A stretch of DNA of 64,000 nt from Zoogloea sp041914405 (GCF_041914405.1 NZ_JAYSDK010000027.1:13910-77909); one strand, 5' to 3'; shown: positions 35,950 to 44,577, counted from the stretch's first letter. Translations and numbers: made by a program. The notes: generated by a model from the sequence alone, not told the origin.

Positions 35950-36390
35950 ATGGCCCTGATCGTTTCTGCTTGCCTGCTGTTGGTCGTGCTGACGACCGTG
36001 ATCCACTATGAAGTGCTACGCGGCCTGAGCTTGTGGCTGCCCGAGCTGCCCATCCGCCCGCGGGCCAAGCTGATCGTCGTCATCCTCGGCACCTTCATGG
36101 CGCATTTGCTGGAGATTGCCCTGTACGCGTTCGCGGTGTTTGCCCTGGTGCGTTACGCCGGACTCGGTTCGGTGGGGGATGAAGGGCGTTTCTCGCTGGC
36201 GGTGTCCCTGTATTTTTCCGCCGAGACCTTCACGTCCCTCGGCTACGGTGATGTGGTGCCCGGTGGTGACGTGCGCCTACTGGCCGGCACCGAGGCGCTC
36301 AATGGCCTGCTGTTGATCGGCTGGTCGGCGTCCTATGCGTACATCGCGATGGAGCGCTTCTGGCGCGATGGGCTGGGCGAGCGGATCTGA
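35950..36390 (+). CDS. Small two-TM potassium-channel-like protein
   Basis: A 146-aa membrane protein with an Ion_trans_2-type pore. A first helix (about residues 1-20) is followed by a second (about 36-62), a pore loop with TSLGYGDVVP (about 95-104), which matches the K+ selectivity filter pattern TVGYGD with one change, and a final helix (about 112-134). There is no RCK domain. It may be a K+ channel or an ion-leak protein acting as a tetramer. It starts 76 bp after aldehyde dehydrogenase and ends 15 bp before the response-regulator gene, suggesting co-transcription with the two-component system. Confidence 0.8.
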   Translation: MALIVSACLLLVVLTTVIHYEVLRGLSLWLPELPIRPRAKLIVVILGTFMAHLLEIALYAFAVFALVRYAGLGSVGDEGRFSLAVSLYFSAETFTSLGYGDVVPGGDVRLLAGTEALNGLLLIGWSASYAYIAMERFWRDGLGERI

Positions 36391-36405
36391 CAGAGGTTTT
36401 CGAGT

Positions 36406-37101
36406 ATGCGCATCCTTGTGGTGGAAGATGACAAGACCCTTGCCGCCGGCCTGGTCGAAGGTCTGGAACGTGAGGGCTTCATGGTGGACAGCCTGGAAGC
36501 AGCCGAGCCGGCCGAGGCGGCGCTGCGGCATACTGCCTACGACCTGGCAATCGTGGATATCGGCCTGCCGGGCATGGACGGGCTGGAGCTGATCCGCCGG
36601 GCGCGCCGCCGCGGCGTCTTGACCCCGATCCTGATCCTCACCGCCCGTGATGGGCTGGACGATCGGGTGGTTGGCCTGGACGTGGGGGGGGACGACTACC
36701 TGGTCAAGCCCTTCCTGCTACCCGAGCTGCTCGCCCGCATCCGGGCCTTGATCCGGCGCAGTCGTTCGGCGGCGAGCATGACGCTGAGCATCGGTACGCT
36801 TGTGCTCGACTTGCAGCGGCGCAGCGCAACGCTGGCGGGTACCGAGCTGGAACTGACCGGCCGGGAGTGGGGCGTGCTTGAACAGCTGGCCTTGGGGGCG
36901 CCCAAAGTGGTGGCCAAGCAAAAGCTGGCCGACAGCCTCAGCCAATGGGACAAGGAGATCACCCCCAACGCGGTGGAGATCTACGTGTCGCGCCTGCGTG
37001 GCAAGCTGTCCGCCAGCGGGGTCGGTATCCGGACCGTGCGTGGCATCGGCTATCGCATCGAGGCCGGCGAAGGGGGAGACGCCGATGCCGCGCCTCGGTG
37101 A
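36406..37101 (+). CDS. OmpR/PhoB-family response regulator (QseB-like)
   Basis: A 231-aa DNA-binding response regulator. The receiver domain holds the acidic pair EDD at residues 6-8, the phosphorylated Asp51 in IVDIGLPGMDG, and Lys in DYLVKPF near residue 102. The C-terminal winged helix is of the OmpR type (LTGREWGVLEQL, NAVEIYVSRLRGKL, IRTVRGIGYRI). It overlaps the downstream histidine kinase gene by 17 bp, so they form one pair. Its targets are not known; cytochrome genes follow on the same strand. Confidence 0.94.
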   Translation: MRILVVEDDKTLAAGLVEGLEREGFMVDSLEAAEPAEAALRHTAYDLAIVDIGLPGMDGLELIRRARRRGVLTPILILTARDGLDDRVVGLDVGGDDYLVKPFLLPELLARIRALIRRSRSAASMTLSIGTLVLDLQRRSATLAGTELELTGREWGVLEQLALGAPKVVAKQKLADSLSQWDKEITPNAVEIYVSRLRGKLSASGVGIRTVRGIGYRIEAGEGGDADAAPR

Positions 37102-38491
37102 GGCCCGCGCGCTGCGCAACCGGCTGCTGCTGGTCATTTCCTGGCCGCTGCTGATCCTGCTGGCGGCCAGCATGGTCGCCGACTACCGCTCGGCGCTGAG
37201 TATCGCCAACGAAGCCTATGACAATGCGCTGACTGGCACGGCGGTTGCGCTGGTCACGCGCCTTGAGCGGGATGACGACGACAAGGATATCGAGGTGGAC
37301 ATCCCGCCGGCGGCGGACGAGATCCTGCGTTCCGATGCCATCGACAAGATCGAGTACGTGGTCTTCGACGGTCAGGAAAAGGTCATCGCCGGCGATGCCG
37401 AGCTGCTGCAGCTACCGCGACCGGAGGTCGCCAACCGCAGCATCGTGCAGAACGCGAAGATCGGCAAACGCGCGCTGCGGACCGCCAGTTACCGCTACGA
37501 AAGCCCGCGCATGACCGCAACGGTGATCGTCGCCGAGACGACCCTCAAGCGCCGGCATGCCGCCAACCGTATCCTGGCGATGATCTTCTGGCCGAACCTG
37601 TTGCTGATCGCTGCGGCGCTGCTGCTGGTGTATTTCGGCGTGCGTTATGCGCTGAAGCCGCTGGATACCCTCGGGCGCGGTATCGCCGCCCGTGGGCCCA
37701 ACGACTTCAGCCCGATCGCCGAGGCCGGCGTGCCGGCCGAGGCCGGGCCGCTGGTGCGGGCCATCAACCGCCTGCTGCAACACCTGGGGCGGGCGGGGCG
37801 GGCCCAGCAGGCCTTCCTGTCGAACGCCGCCCACCAGTTGCGCACGCCGCTGGCTGGCCTGCAGACCCAGCTCGAACTCGCCGTCGAAACCCTGCCTGTC
37901 GAGGCCCGGCCGCGTATCGAGCGGCTGCGTGAATCCACCGGCCGTCTGGTGCATTTCACCAACCAGATGCTGGCGCTGGCCCGCTCGTCGTCGGAGGGGG
38001 CGCTGGTCAGCGACCACCGTCCGGTGGATCTGGCCGCTCTGCTGGAGGATGCTGCCTCGGACCTGCTCGACGATGCCCTCGCCAAGCAAATCGACCTGGG
38101 CTTCGAGACGGCTCCGGCTCCGGTGCTGGGGTCCAGTTGGATGTTGCGGGAGATGCTCGCCAATCTCATCGACAATGCCATCGCCTATACGCCGGAAGGC
38201 GGAAGGGTGACCGTGCGCTGCGGGCGCAGCGACGAGGAGGGGGTCTTCGTCGAGGTCGAGGACGACGGGCCGGGCATCCCGGAGAGTGAACGCAACCGGG
38301 TCTTCGAACGTTTCTACCGCGCTGCGGGCGATGGCGTGCCGGGCACCGGGTTGGGCCTGGCCATCGTCAAGGAGGTGGCCGACCGCCATGCCGCCGATGT
38401 GACGATCGCCAGCGGCAGCGAGGGTGTCGGCACATGCATCCGGGTTGCCTTTCCGGATGCCTCCGACGTGATCGTTCCTGAGCGGCAATGA
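37085..38491 (+). CDS. Sensor histidine kinase (QseC/2CSK type)
   Basis: A 468-aa membrane kinase. TM1 (about residues 15-33) and TM2 (about 165-187) bracket a periplasmic 2CSK_N-like sensor domain. The H-box AAHQLRTPLAGLQ holds the phosphorylated His250; the N-box is NLIDNAIAYTP, then the G1 DDGPGIP and G2 GTGLGLAIVKEV boxes. The ATG at 37085 gives a proper N-terminal anchor; the longer frame runs inside the response regulator. It phosphorylates the preceding regulator. Similar 2CSK kinases often respond to organic acids, which is family knowledge and not shown here. Confidence 0.94.
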   Translation: MPRLGEARALRNRLLLVISWPLLILLAASMVADYRSALSIANEAYDNALTGTAVALVTRLERDDDDKDIEVDIPPAADEILRSDAIDKIEYVVFDGQEKVIAGDAELLQLPRPEVANRSIVQNAKIGKRALRTASYRYESPRMTATVIVAETTLKRRHAANRILAMIFWPNLLLIAAALLLVYFGVRYALKPLDTLGRGIAARGPNDFSPIAEAGVPAEAGPLVRAINRLLQHLGRAGRAQQAFLSNAAHQLRTPLAGLQTQLELAVETLPVEARPRIERLRESTGRLVHFTNQMLALARSSSEGALVSDHRPVDLAALLEDAASDLLDDALAKQIDLGFETAPAPVLGSSWMLREMLANLIDNAIAYTPEGGRVTVRCGRSDEEGVFVEVEDDGPGIPESERNRVFERFYRAAGDGVPGTGLGLAIVKEVADRHAADVTIASGSEGVGTCIRVAFPDASDVIVPERQ

Positions 38492-38625
38492 CTCGGGGGC
38501 GAGGGAGTTCGCCCGTTCGATGCTGTTTTTTATGCCGGATCGGATAATCCCTTACGGATTGTCAGGCAATTGAAGGCTGTCAATCGCTATGGTCCGCCGG
38601 GTCATCCAACGTGGACCCGATGGTC

Positions 38626-39201
38626 ATGCACAGCACTTCCGAATCTCCCGTCATCGACTCTTCCGCCGGTCTGCGCCGGCCCGGTCTCCTGGTTTTCCTG
38701 CACTGGGCGACGGCACTGCTGATCGCACTGGTGATCGGTATCGCCTTCGTGCGTGAAGGGGTTGAGGAAAAGGCCCTGCGCGCGACCCTCATGAACATCC
38801 ATCGCAGTATCGGACTGACCGTCGCGCTGCTGGCGATGGCCCGCATCGTCGTGCGCCTGGCCCACCGGCCCTTGCCGCCGACCGCAGACATGCCGCCGCT
38901 GGCCCGCCTGGCGGCCGAGCTGGCGCACCTGGCCCTCTACGTGCTGCTGATGGCGCTGCCACTGATCGGCTGGGCCCTGTCCAGCGCCAATGGCAAGCCG
39001 GTGACCTATTTCGGCCTGGTCAATCTGCCGCCGCTGGTGGGGCAGGATGAGGACCTGGCCGACGATCTGGCCGAATACCACGAGAACGCCGCCTGGCTGC
39101 TGATCGGCCTGGTCGGTTTGCATGCCGCGGCAGCCCTCCATCACCACTTTGTGCGTCGCGACAACGTGCTGCGCGCGATGTTGCCGGTTCGCCAGTCCTG
39201 A
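38626..39201 (+). CDS. Cytochrome b561-type membrane protein
   Basis: A 191-aa four-helix b-type cytochrome. The first helix contains FLHWATALLIALVIG, the second NIHRSIGLTVALLAMAR, the third AHLALYVLLMALPLIGW, the fourth HENAAWLLIGLVGLHAAAALHHH. His residues in helices 1, 2, 3 and 4 are the expected haem ligands of YodB/CybB-like proteins. It can move electrons between quinol and periplasmic carriers. Starts at 38620 (ATG) or 38611 (GTG) are also in frame; none has a good ribosome site. It lies after the two-component system and before the porin-cytochrome gene. Confidence 0.9.
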   Translation: MHSTSESPVIDSSAGLRRPGLLVFLHWATALLIALVIGIAFVREGVEEKALRATLMNIHRSIGLTVALLAMARIVVRLAHRPLPPTADMPPLARLAAELAHLALYVLLMALPLIGWALSSANGKPVTYFGLVNLPPLVGQDEDLADDLAEYHENAAWLLIGLVGLHAAAALHHHFVRRDNVLRAMLPVRQS

Positions 39202-39288
39202 ACCTTCATTGATTCGTCCCGTGGCGGTGAGTCAGCCCGTCCTGCGGGATTCCTCGTTTTTTTCTTCACCACAAGTACAAGGACAAAC

Positions 39289-40662
39289 ATGCATCCGATT
39301 TTTTCCGGGGGGAAAACCCGTCTGTCCGCGATCCGGCACACTGCCAGCCTGGTGTTGGCCGCGGCCGGTTTCCTCGCCGCTGCGCCGGCCGCCCACGCCG
39401 TGCCGAGCTTTGCACGCCAGACCGGGCAGGAATGCGCGGCCTGCCACATTGGCGCCTACGGCCCGCAACTGACGCCCTACGGCGTGAAGTTCAAGATCGG
39501 CGGCTATACCGACTCCGACGGCAAGGGCGGCAAGGTGCCGCTGTCCGGCATGGTGGTGGCGTCCTTCACGCGGACTGCCAAGAACCAGGATCCGGCGCCG
39601 GAAAAGTCCAGCCCCAACAACAACCACTCCCTGGACGAAGCCTCGGTCTTCCTGGCTGGCCGGCTGAGTGAAAAGATCGGCGCCTTCGTGCAGGCCACCT
39701 ACGACGGCATCGGCCAGCGCACCTCCATCGACCAGGCCGATATCCGCTTTGCTCACACCACCGAGGTGGCCGGCAAGGAAACCGTCTTCGGCCTGTCCGT
39801 GAACAACAACCCGGGCGTGCAGGATCCGTTCAACAGCATGCCGGTGTGGAGCTTCCCCTACACCAGTTCCGCCGTGGGTTTCGGCCAGGGTGGTGCCGGT
39901 ACGCTGATCAACGGTGGCCTCGAGCAGCGCGTCACCGGCGTGTCCGCCTACACCTTCTGGAACAACATGGTGTATGCCGAACTGGGCACCTACCGCTCGC
40001 TGACCCCGACCATGCAGAGCCGCCTGGGCCTCGGCAAGGGCGACGACATGGGCCGGCTCGGCGGCAACACCGCCTACTGGCGCCTGGCGGTGTTCCAGGA
40101 CCTGAAGAAGCAGGCCTTCAACGCCGGCATCTTCGGCCTCAACTCTTCGCTGCAGCCGGACCGCAGCACGCCGGGCTCCAACAAGTTCAATGACCTGGGC
40201 GTCGATGCGTCTTACCAGTTCCTCGGTACCCGCGAGCACGTTGCGACGGTCAACACCAGCTACATCCGCGAACGCCAGACCCGCAACCAGCTGGTTGCTA
40301 CCGACGGCGCCGACAACCTGAAGGGCCGCCTCAACGAGTTCAAGCTCAACGCGTCCTACCACTACATGCAGACCTGGGGTGCGACGGTCGGCCGCTTCGT
40401 GACCCACGGCACCGCTGACGCCACGCTGTACAGCGACGGTTTCGCCAATGGTTCGCCGAACACCTCCGGCTACATCCTGCAGGCCGACTGGACGCCGTGG
40501 GGCAAGGAGAACTCCTGGGGCGCCCCGTGGGCCAACGTCCGCCTCGGCGCCCAGTACACGATGTACAACAAGTACAACGGTGCCAAGACCAACTATGACG
40601 GCAACGGCCGCGACGCGAAGGACAACAACACCCTGTTCCTGTTCGCGTGGACCTCGTTCTGA
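39289..40662 (+). CDS. Outer-membrane porin with N-terminal mono-haem domain (Cyc2-like)
   Basis: A 457-aa exported protein. A signal peptide (about residues 1-37, ending PAAHA) is followed by VPSFARQTGQ and the haem-c motif CAACH at residues 49-53, then QLTPYGVKFKIGGYT. The remaining 380 residues alternate in short amphipathic strands and end in FLFAWTSF, with the terminal Phe typical of beta-barrels. A FARQTG-CXXCH-GGYT lead-in fused to a barrel is the plan of Cyc2-type porin-cytochromes, some of which oxidise Fe(II) at the cell surface. That function is inferred; related proteins in other bacteria have no known role. It is followed by a periplasmic cytochrome c, a natural partner. Confidence 0.8.
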   Translation: MHPIFSGGKTRLSAIRHTASLVLAAAGFLAAAPAAHAVPSFARQTGQECAACHIGAYGPQLTPYGVKFKIGGYTDSDGKGGKVPLSGMVVASFTRTAKNQDPAPEKSSPNNNHSLDEASVFLAGRLSEKIGAFVQATYDGIGQRTSIDQADIRFAHTTEVAGKETVFGLSVNNNPGVQDPFNSMPVWSFPYTSSAVGFGQGGAGTLINGGLEQRVTGVSAYTFWNNMVYAELGTYRSLTPTMQSRLGLGKGDDMGRLGGNTAYWRLAVFQDLKKQAFNAGIFGLNSSLQPDRSTPGSNKFNDLGVDASYQFLGTREHVATVNTSYIRERQTRNQLVATDGADNLKGRLNEFKLNASYHYMQTWGATVGRFVTHGTADATLYSDGFANGSPNTSGYILQADWTPWGKENSWGAPWANVRLGAQYTMYNKYNGAKTNYDGNGRDAKDNNTLFLFAWTSF

Positions 40663-40676
40663 TGGAGCGCACCGTG

Positions 40677-41063
40677 ATGATCAGGATCTCCCGTTCCTCG
40701 CTGGCCACAGTATTGGCCGCGCTGGCCTGCACCCTGACCCTCGAAGCCCACGCCGCGGGTGACGTGGAAAAGGGCAAGGATGTGTTCGCCACCGAGTGTG
40801 CCGAGTGCCACAGCGTGCGTGAAGGCAAGAACAAGAAGGGGCCGAGCCTGTTCGGCGTGGTCGGCCGCAAGGCCGGCACGGTGGCCGATGCCAGCTACTC
40901 CGACGCCCTCAAGGCCAGCGGCATCACCTGGACGCCGGACAAGATCGACGCCTACGTGACGGCGCCGAAGAAGCTCGTGCCCGGCGGCAAGATGAAATAC
41001 GACGGACTGGCGAGCGTGGCCGAAAGGACCGAGTTGCTGGCCTATCTGGCGACCTTGAAGTGA
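40677..41063 (+). CDS. Periplasmic class I cytochrome c
   Basis: A 128-aa exported mono-haem cytochrome. A signal peptide (about 1-26, ending EAHAAG) precedes the motif CAECH at 41-45. The axial Met106 lies in VPGGKMKYDG, the usual class I arrangement, close to cytochromes c2/c550. The ATG at 40677 has GGAG at 40664-40667; an upstream ATG at 40662 overlaps the porin-cytochrome stop (TGATG) and is also possible. The tight link suggests it takes electrons from the porin-cytochrome to the inner membrane. The inner-membrane acceptor is unknown. Confidence 0.92.
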   Translation: MIRISRSSLATVLAALACTLTLEAHAAGDVEKGKDVFATECAECHSVREGKNKKGPSLFGVVGRKAGTVADASYSDALKASGITWTPDKIDAYVTAPKKLVPGGKMKYDGLASVAERTELLAYLATLK

Positions 41064-41113
41064 TTTGCGTCGGCCGGCCCGGTGGGGGGCCGGTCCGGCC
41101 GATGTGAAAGCGG

Positions 41114-41137
41114 AAGGGCTTGCCGAGGCAAGCCCTT
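41114..41137. terminator. Hairpin between cytochrome c and the convergent MFS gene
   Basis: Perfect 11-bp arms AAGGGCTTGCC / GGCAAGCCCTT (41114-41124, 41127-41137), followed by CTTGCGTTT. A second GC-rich inverted repeat (GGCCGG...CCGGCC) lies at about 41072-41100. It may stop both convergent transcripts. Confidence 0.65.
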
Positions 41138-41144
41138 CTTGCGT

Positions 41145-42356
41145 TTATGCCGTTCGCTGGGCCTTGCGCTCGATCCGCTGCTGGCGCATCAGGGCCACCA
41201 GCAGCGCCATGCCGGCGACCATTACCCAGGCGGCGACGATCAGCGCGCCCTTGTAGCTGCCGCTTACCGTGGCGATGTAACCGGCCATTGCCGGGGCGAC
41301 CACCTGGGCGACGCCGTAGCTGAGGGTCAGGCGCGCCATCGCCTTGGCCGGGTTGGCCGGGAAGCAGCGGCCGATGATCGACAGGGTCAGGCTGACGATA
41401 CCGACGAAAGTACCGCCGTAGAGCATCGCGCTGGCCAGGTTGGCGGCGGTGCCGTCGCTGAAGGCCGGCAGCAGGATGGACACGATCTGCAGACCGTAGG
41501 CCAGCAGCAGCGCCGGGATTTGCCCGCAGGCCGTGGCGATGCGGTCCCACAGGAAACAGGAGGGCGCGGCCGCCAGGCCGACGATGACCCATACCCAGCC
41601 GCCCTTGCCGGCCAGCATCGGCAGCTTCTCGACGATGGCGATGATGAAGGTCGCGCTGATCACGTAGCCGAAGCCGGCGCAAAAGTAGGAGGCGATGAAC
41701 AGCCCCATCCAGCGCCGTGACGGTGCCGCCGGCAACTGGGTGGCGGCCTGGGCGCTGACCGGCGCCGGGGCCGGCAGCCAGAACCAGGCCGGCACGAAGA
41801 ACAGCACGCCGAGCAGGCCGAGGCCCAGCCACTGGCCGTCCCACGCCAGGTGGCCGACCATGCCGGCCACCGCCAGCCCGGACACGATGATGCCGAGTCC
41901 GATGCCCGCGAAGTGCAGGCCCAGCTCCGGCCGGTGGCCATGGCGGATCAGCCAGTTGAGGACCAGGCCGGAGGCGATCAGCAGGCCCGCGGTGCTCGAC
42001 AGGCCAGCCACGAAGCGCAGCGCGACCCACAGCGTCACGTCCTGCGTAACGCCCATTGCGGCGGTGCTGACCACCGCCACCACCAGGCCGATGCGGTACA
42101 GCTTGAACTTGCGGCCGAGGTCGCTGATCGTCGCCGCCACCAGCGCGCCGGTGATGTAGCCGACGTAGTTGAAGGTGGCCAGCCAGCCGCCGGCCATGGC
42201 GGTGAGGCCGGCCTCGCCGCGCATGATCGGCAAGAGCGGCGTGTAGGCGAAGCGCGCCAGGCCGACAGTGAGGATCAGGGCGCAGATACCGGCGAAGATC
42301 ACCCGGTAGCGATCGGCCGCGCTGCTGGCGGGAAGGGCGGTTGTTGCGGCGTGCAT
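41145..42356 (-). CDS. MFS transporter, YbfB/YjiJ family
   Basis: A 403-aa major facilitator protein with about 12 helices. It opens ICALILTVGLARFAYTPLLPIM, the mark of the YbfB/YjiJ subgroup. The loop SDLGRKFKLYRIGL is the conserved region between helices 2 and 3. A longer frame to 42605 exists but lacks a sensible N-terminus; the ATG at 42356 has AGAGAGAA upstream. It is divergent from an AraC regulator that likely controls it. The substrate is unknown; subgroup members are poorly characterised. Confidence 0.88.
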   Translation of the reverse strand: MHAATTALPASSAADRYRVIFAGICALILTVGLARFAYTPLLPIMRGEAGLTAMAGGWLATFNYVGYITGALVAATISDLGRKFKLYRIGLVVAVVSTAAMGVTQDVTLWVALRFVAGLSSTAGLLIASGLVLNWLIRHGHRPELGLHFAGIGLGIIVSGLAVAGMVGHLAWDGQWLGLGLLGVLFFVPAWFWLPAPAPVSAQAATQLPAAPSRRWMGLFIASYFCAGFGYVISATFIIAIVEKLPMLAGKGGWVWVIVGLAAAPSCFLWDRIATACGQIPALLLAYGLQIVSILLPAFSDGTAANLASAMLYGGTFVGIVSLTLSIIGRCFPANPAKAMARLTLSYGVAQVVAPAMAGYIATVSGSYKGALIVAAWVMVAGMALLVALMRQQRIERKAQRTA

Positions 42357-42415
42357 GCTGTTCTCTCTTTTACGGGTTGTTATGGCTTTGATCTTAGGAC
42401 GTGCGCGGTTGTCAA

Positions 42416-42437
42416 ACTTTCGATAGGATGACTTTCG
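42416..42437. promoter_or_regulatory. Direct repeats between MFS and AraC genes
   Basis: ACTTTCG occurs at 42416-42422 and 42431-42437, a 15-bp period, each near a GTTGTC. The 131-bp divergent gap is the place for an AraC-type operator, and tandem direct repeats are what such regulators bind. No -10/-35 pair was settled. Confidence 0.4.
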
Positions 42438-42487
42438 TTGTCGATGAGCTGACACGAGGCTGATTCCTCGCATTGGATGGAGCGCGC

Positions 42488-43309
42488 ATGGAACTGGAAG
42501 AAGACTGGGCATTGGTGGAGGTGCCGGACATGGAAGCGCTGCCGGGGCCGGTCTACCAGCGTTTCGAAACCTTGCCGGCGCGCCACATCTTTCCGCCCCA
42601 TGCACACCGCTGGAACCAGTTCGTCTACGCCACCGCCGGCACGCTGGTGGTGATGGTCGAGAAATCCCGTTACGTGATCACGCCGGAACAGGCGATCTGG
42701 GTGCCTACCGGCGTGTTGCACACCACCGGCGCACTGCACGGCGCGGAGTTCCGCAATCTCTATGTCGCCGATGCACCCGACCTGGGAATGCCGGGAACAT
42801 GTTCGGTGCTGGCGGTGTCTCCTCTACTGAGGGCGCTGATCGTCGAATTGGCGGACATCGGTGGGCGCAGCGAGAGCGCCGACTACATTGGCCGCGTGCA
42901 TGCGCTGATCCTCGACCAGTTGCGCCGCCTGCCGGTGCAGGATTTCCAGCTGCCGTGGCCGACCAGCCCGATGCTGCGCCGGCTCTGCGAGGCCCTTTAT
43001 GCGAACCCCGCTGATCTTCGCGGGGCCGACGAATGGGGGGCTGTGCTGGGGGCATCAGCGCGCACGCTGGCGCGGCGCTTCGAGAAGGAGCTGGGGCTGG
43101 GCCTGCGCGAATGGCGGCATCGCCTGCGTTTGTTCCGCGCCGTGGAATGGTTGGGGGCCGGGCGCCCGGTAACCGATATAGCATTGGAACTGGGCTACAG
43201 TTCGCCGTCGGCCTTCACCTACATGTTCCGCCAGGAGATGGGCTGCAGCCCGACTGAATACCGGGGGCGCGGAGCGCGTCCCTTCACTGCCAGCGAGGTG
43301 GCTTCATGA
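42488..43309 (+). CDS. AraC-family transcriptional regulator
   Basis: A 273-aa regulator. The N-terminal cupin-like part (about 20-110) holds FPPHAHRWNQFVYATAGTLVV; the C-terminal part is the double HTH of AraC/XylS (ASARTLARRFEKELGLGLREWRHRLRLFRAVEWL, then ITDIALELGYSSPSAFTYMFRQEMGCSPTEYR, written here in shorter overlapping form). The start at 42488 has GGAG upstream; a TTG reading at 42473 is less likely. It is divergent from the MFS gene and its stop overlaps the HD-GYP gene (ATGA). It probably senses the substrate of the carrier. Confidence 0.92.
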   Translation: MELEEDWALVEVPDMEALPGPVYQRFETLPARHIFPPHAHRWNQFVYATAGTLVVMVEKSRYVITPEQAIWVPTGVLHTTGALHGAEFRNLYVADAPDLGMPGTCSVLAVSPLLRALIVELADIGGRSESADYIGRVHALILDQLRRLPVQDFQLPWPTSPMLRRLCEALYANPADLRGADEWGAVLGASARTLARRFEKELGLGLREWRHRLRLFRAVEWLGAGRPVTDIALELGYSSPSAFTYMFRQEMGCSPTEYRGRGARPFTASEVAS

Positions 43310-44577
43310 CCATTCATGCGGATCTTCACCACGTGATCTATGCCTTGTCCGATGCCCTTGATCTGGTCGGCGTGGACGACGTGGCCCACGGCAAACGGGT
43401 CGGCATCATGGCCGCCGAGTGTGCGCGCACCGAAGGCCTGACGGAGGGCGAGGCGTCCTTCCTGTTCGACCTCGGCATGCTGCACGACATCGGCGTGTCG
43501 TCCACCTGCACCCATTGCCACCTGGTCGAGGAGTTCGACTGGGAAGGCTCGCAGATCCACTGCGAGGTGGGCCACGCCCTGCTGGCCAGCTTCGTGCCGC
43601 TGGCCGCGATGGCCTTGCCGGTGCGTTATCACCACACGCGCTGGGATGCGCTGCCGGCCGATCTACCGTCCGACGTGGCGCGCCGGGCCAACCGCATCTA
43701 CCTGGCAGACCGGGTCGATGCGCTGGCGGCGCCCTTCTATGCGGACAACACGCTGCTGCTGAATACGGAGGGCATCCGGAACAGCATCGCCGGGCACGCC
43801 GGCAGCTATTTCGCGCCGGACCTGGTCGAGGTATTCATGGCCGCGTCGCGTACCGAGGCTTTCTGGCTGATGCTGGAGCCGCGTTCCATTCAGGCCTGCC
43901 TGCTGGACCAGTTGGCGCGGGCCGAGCCTTTTCCGGCGTCGATGGACGACCTGCGCCGGCTGGCCGGCATCTTCGCGCGGATCGTCGATGCCAAGAGCCC
44001 CTTCACCGCGGAGCATTCCCTGGGCGTGGCGCGGCTGGCCCGCTTCCTGGCCGAACGCCTGGGGGTGCCGGCGGAGAACTGCGACAAGCTGGAGATCGCC
44101 GGCTTGCTGCACGACCTGGGCAAGTTGCGGGTGCCCGACGAGATCCTCGACAAGCCGGGCCGCCTCGACAGCCGCGAGCGCCGCATCATCAACACCCACA
44201 GCTTCGAGACCTACCAGATCCTGCGCAACATCGACGGCTTCGAGGACATTGCCCGCTGGGCGGCCTACCACCACGAGGAGCCGGACGGCTCCGGCTACCC
44301 CTTCCACCTGAAGGGTGACACCCTGTCCCTGGAGGCGCGCATCCTGCGTGTCGCCGACATCTTTCAGGCGATGGTGCAGAACCGGCCGTATCGCCAGGGC
44401 CTGTCGGTGCCGGAGGTGTCGTCATTCATGCACGAGCTGGCGGACAAGGGGCGCATCGATGCGGAAGTGACCGCCATGCTGCTGACGGACACGGCGTGGG
44501 CGATCGAGGTTGCGCGACCGGTGTTCCCGCCGCTACCCGCTGCCGGGCGGATTCCGGAGTCGGCTCCGCAGGTCTGA
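43306..44577 (+). CDS. Tandem HD / HD-GYP domain protein (c-di-GMP phosphodiesterase candidate)
   Basis: A 423-aa protein with no signal peptide or membrane segment. The second domain (about residues 220-400) is a full HD-GYP: HD at 269-270 with LGK after it, and HHEEPDGSGYP at 322-332, then RILRVADIFQAM and RPYR. This should hydrolyse c-di-GMP. The first domain (about 1-190) looks like a diverged HD: H28, H60-D61 and HHTRWD, but the Lys after HDxG is Val. It also has an unusual CTHCH at 68-72. Its start overlaps the AraC stop, so the pair is co-expressed. The role may link a signal to biofilm or motility control; that is inference. Confidence 0.85.
   Translation: MTIHADLHHVIYALSDALDLVGVDDVAHGKRVGIMAAECARTEGLTEGEASFLFDLGMLHDIGVSSTCTHCHLVEEFDWEGSQIHCEVGHALLASFVPLAAMALPVRYHHTRWDALPADLPSDVARRANRIYLADRVDALAAPFYADNTLLLNTEGIRNSIAGHAGSYFAPDLVEVFMAASRTEAFWLMLEPRSIQACLLDQLARAEPFPASMDDLRRLAGIFARIVDAKSPFTAEHSLGVARLARFLAERLGVPAENCDKLEIAGLLHDLGKLRVPDEILDKPGRLDSRERRIINTHSFETYQILRNIDGFEDIARWAAYHHEEPDGSGYPFHLKGDTLSLEARILRVADIFQAMVQNRPYRQGLSVPEVSSFMHELADKGRIDAEVTAMLLTDTAWAIEVARPVFPPLPAAGRIPESAPQV

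Noticed and set aside
43507..43521. c-type haem site (CTHCH) in the HD-GYP protein
   Set aside because: The protein has no signal peptide, so the haem-ligation system in the periplasm cannot reach it. It is kept only as a possible metal or redox motif.
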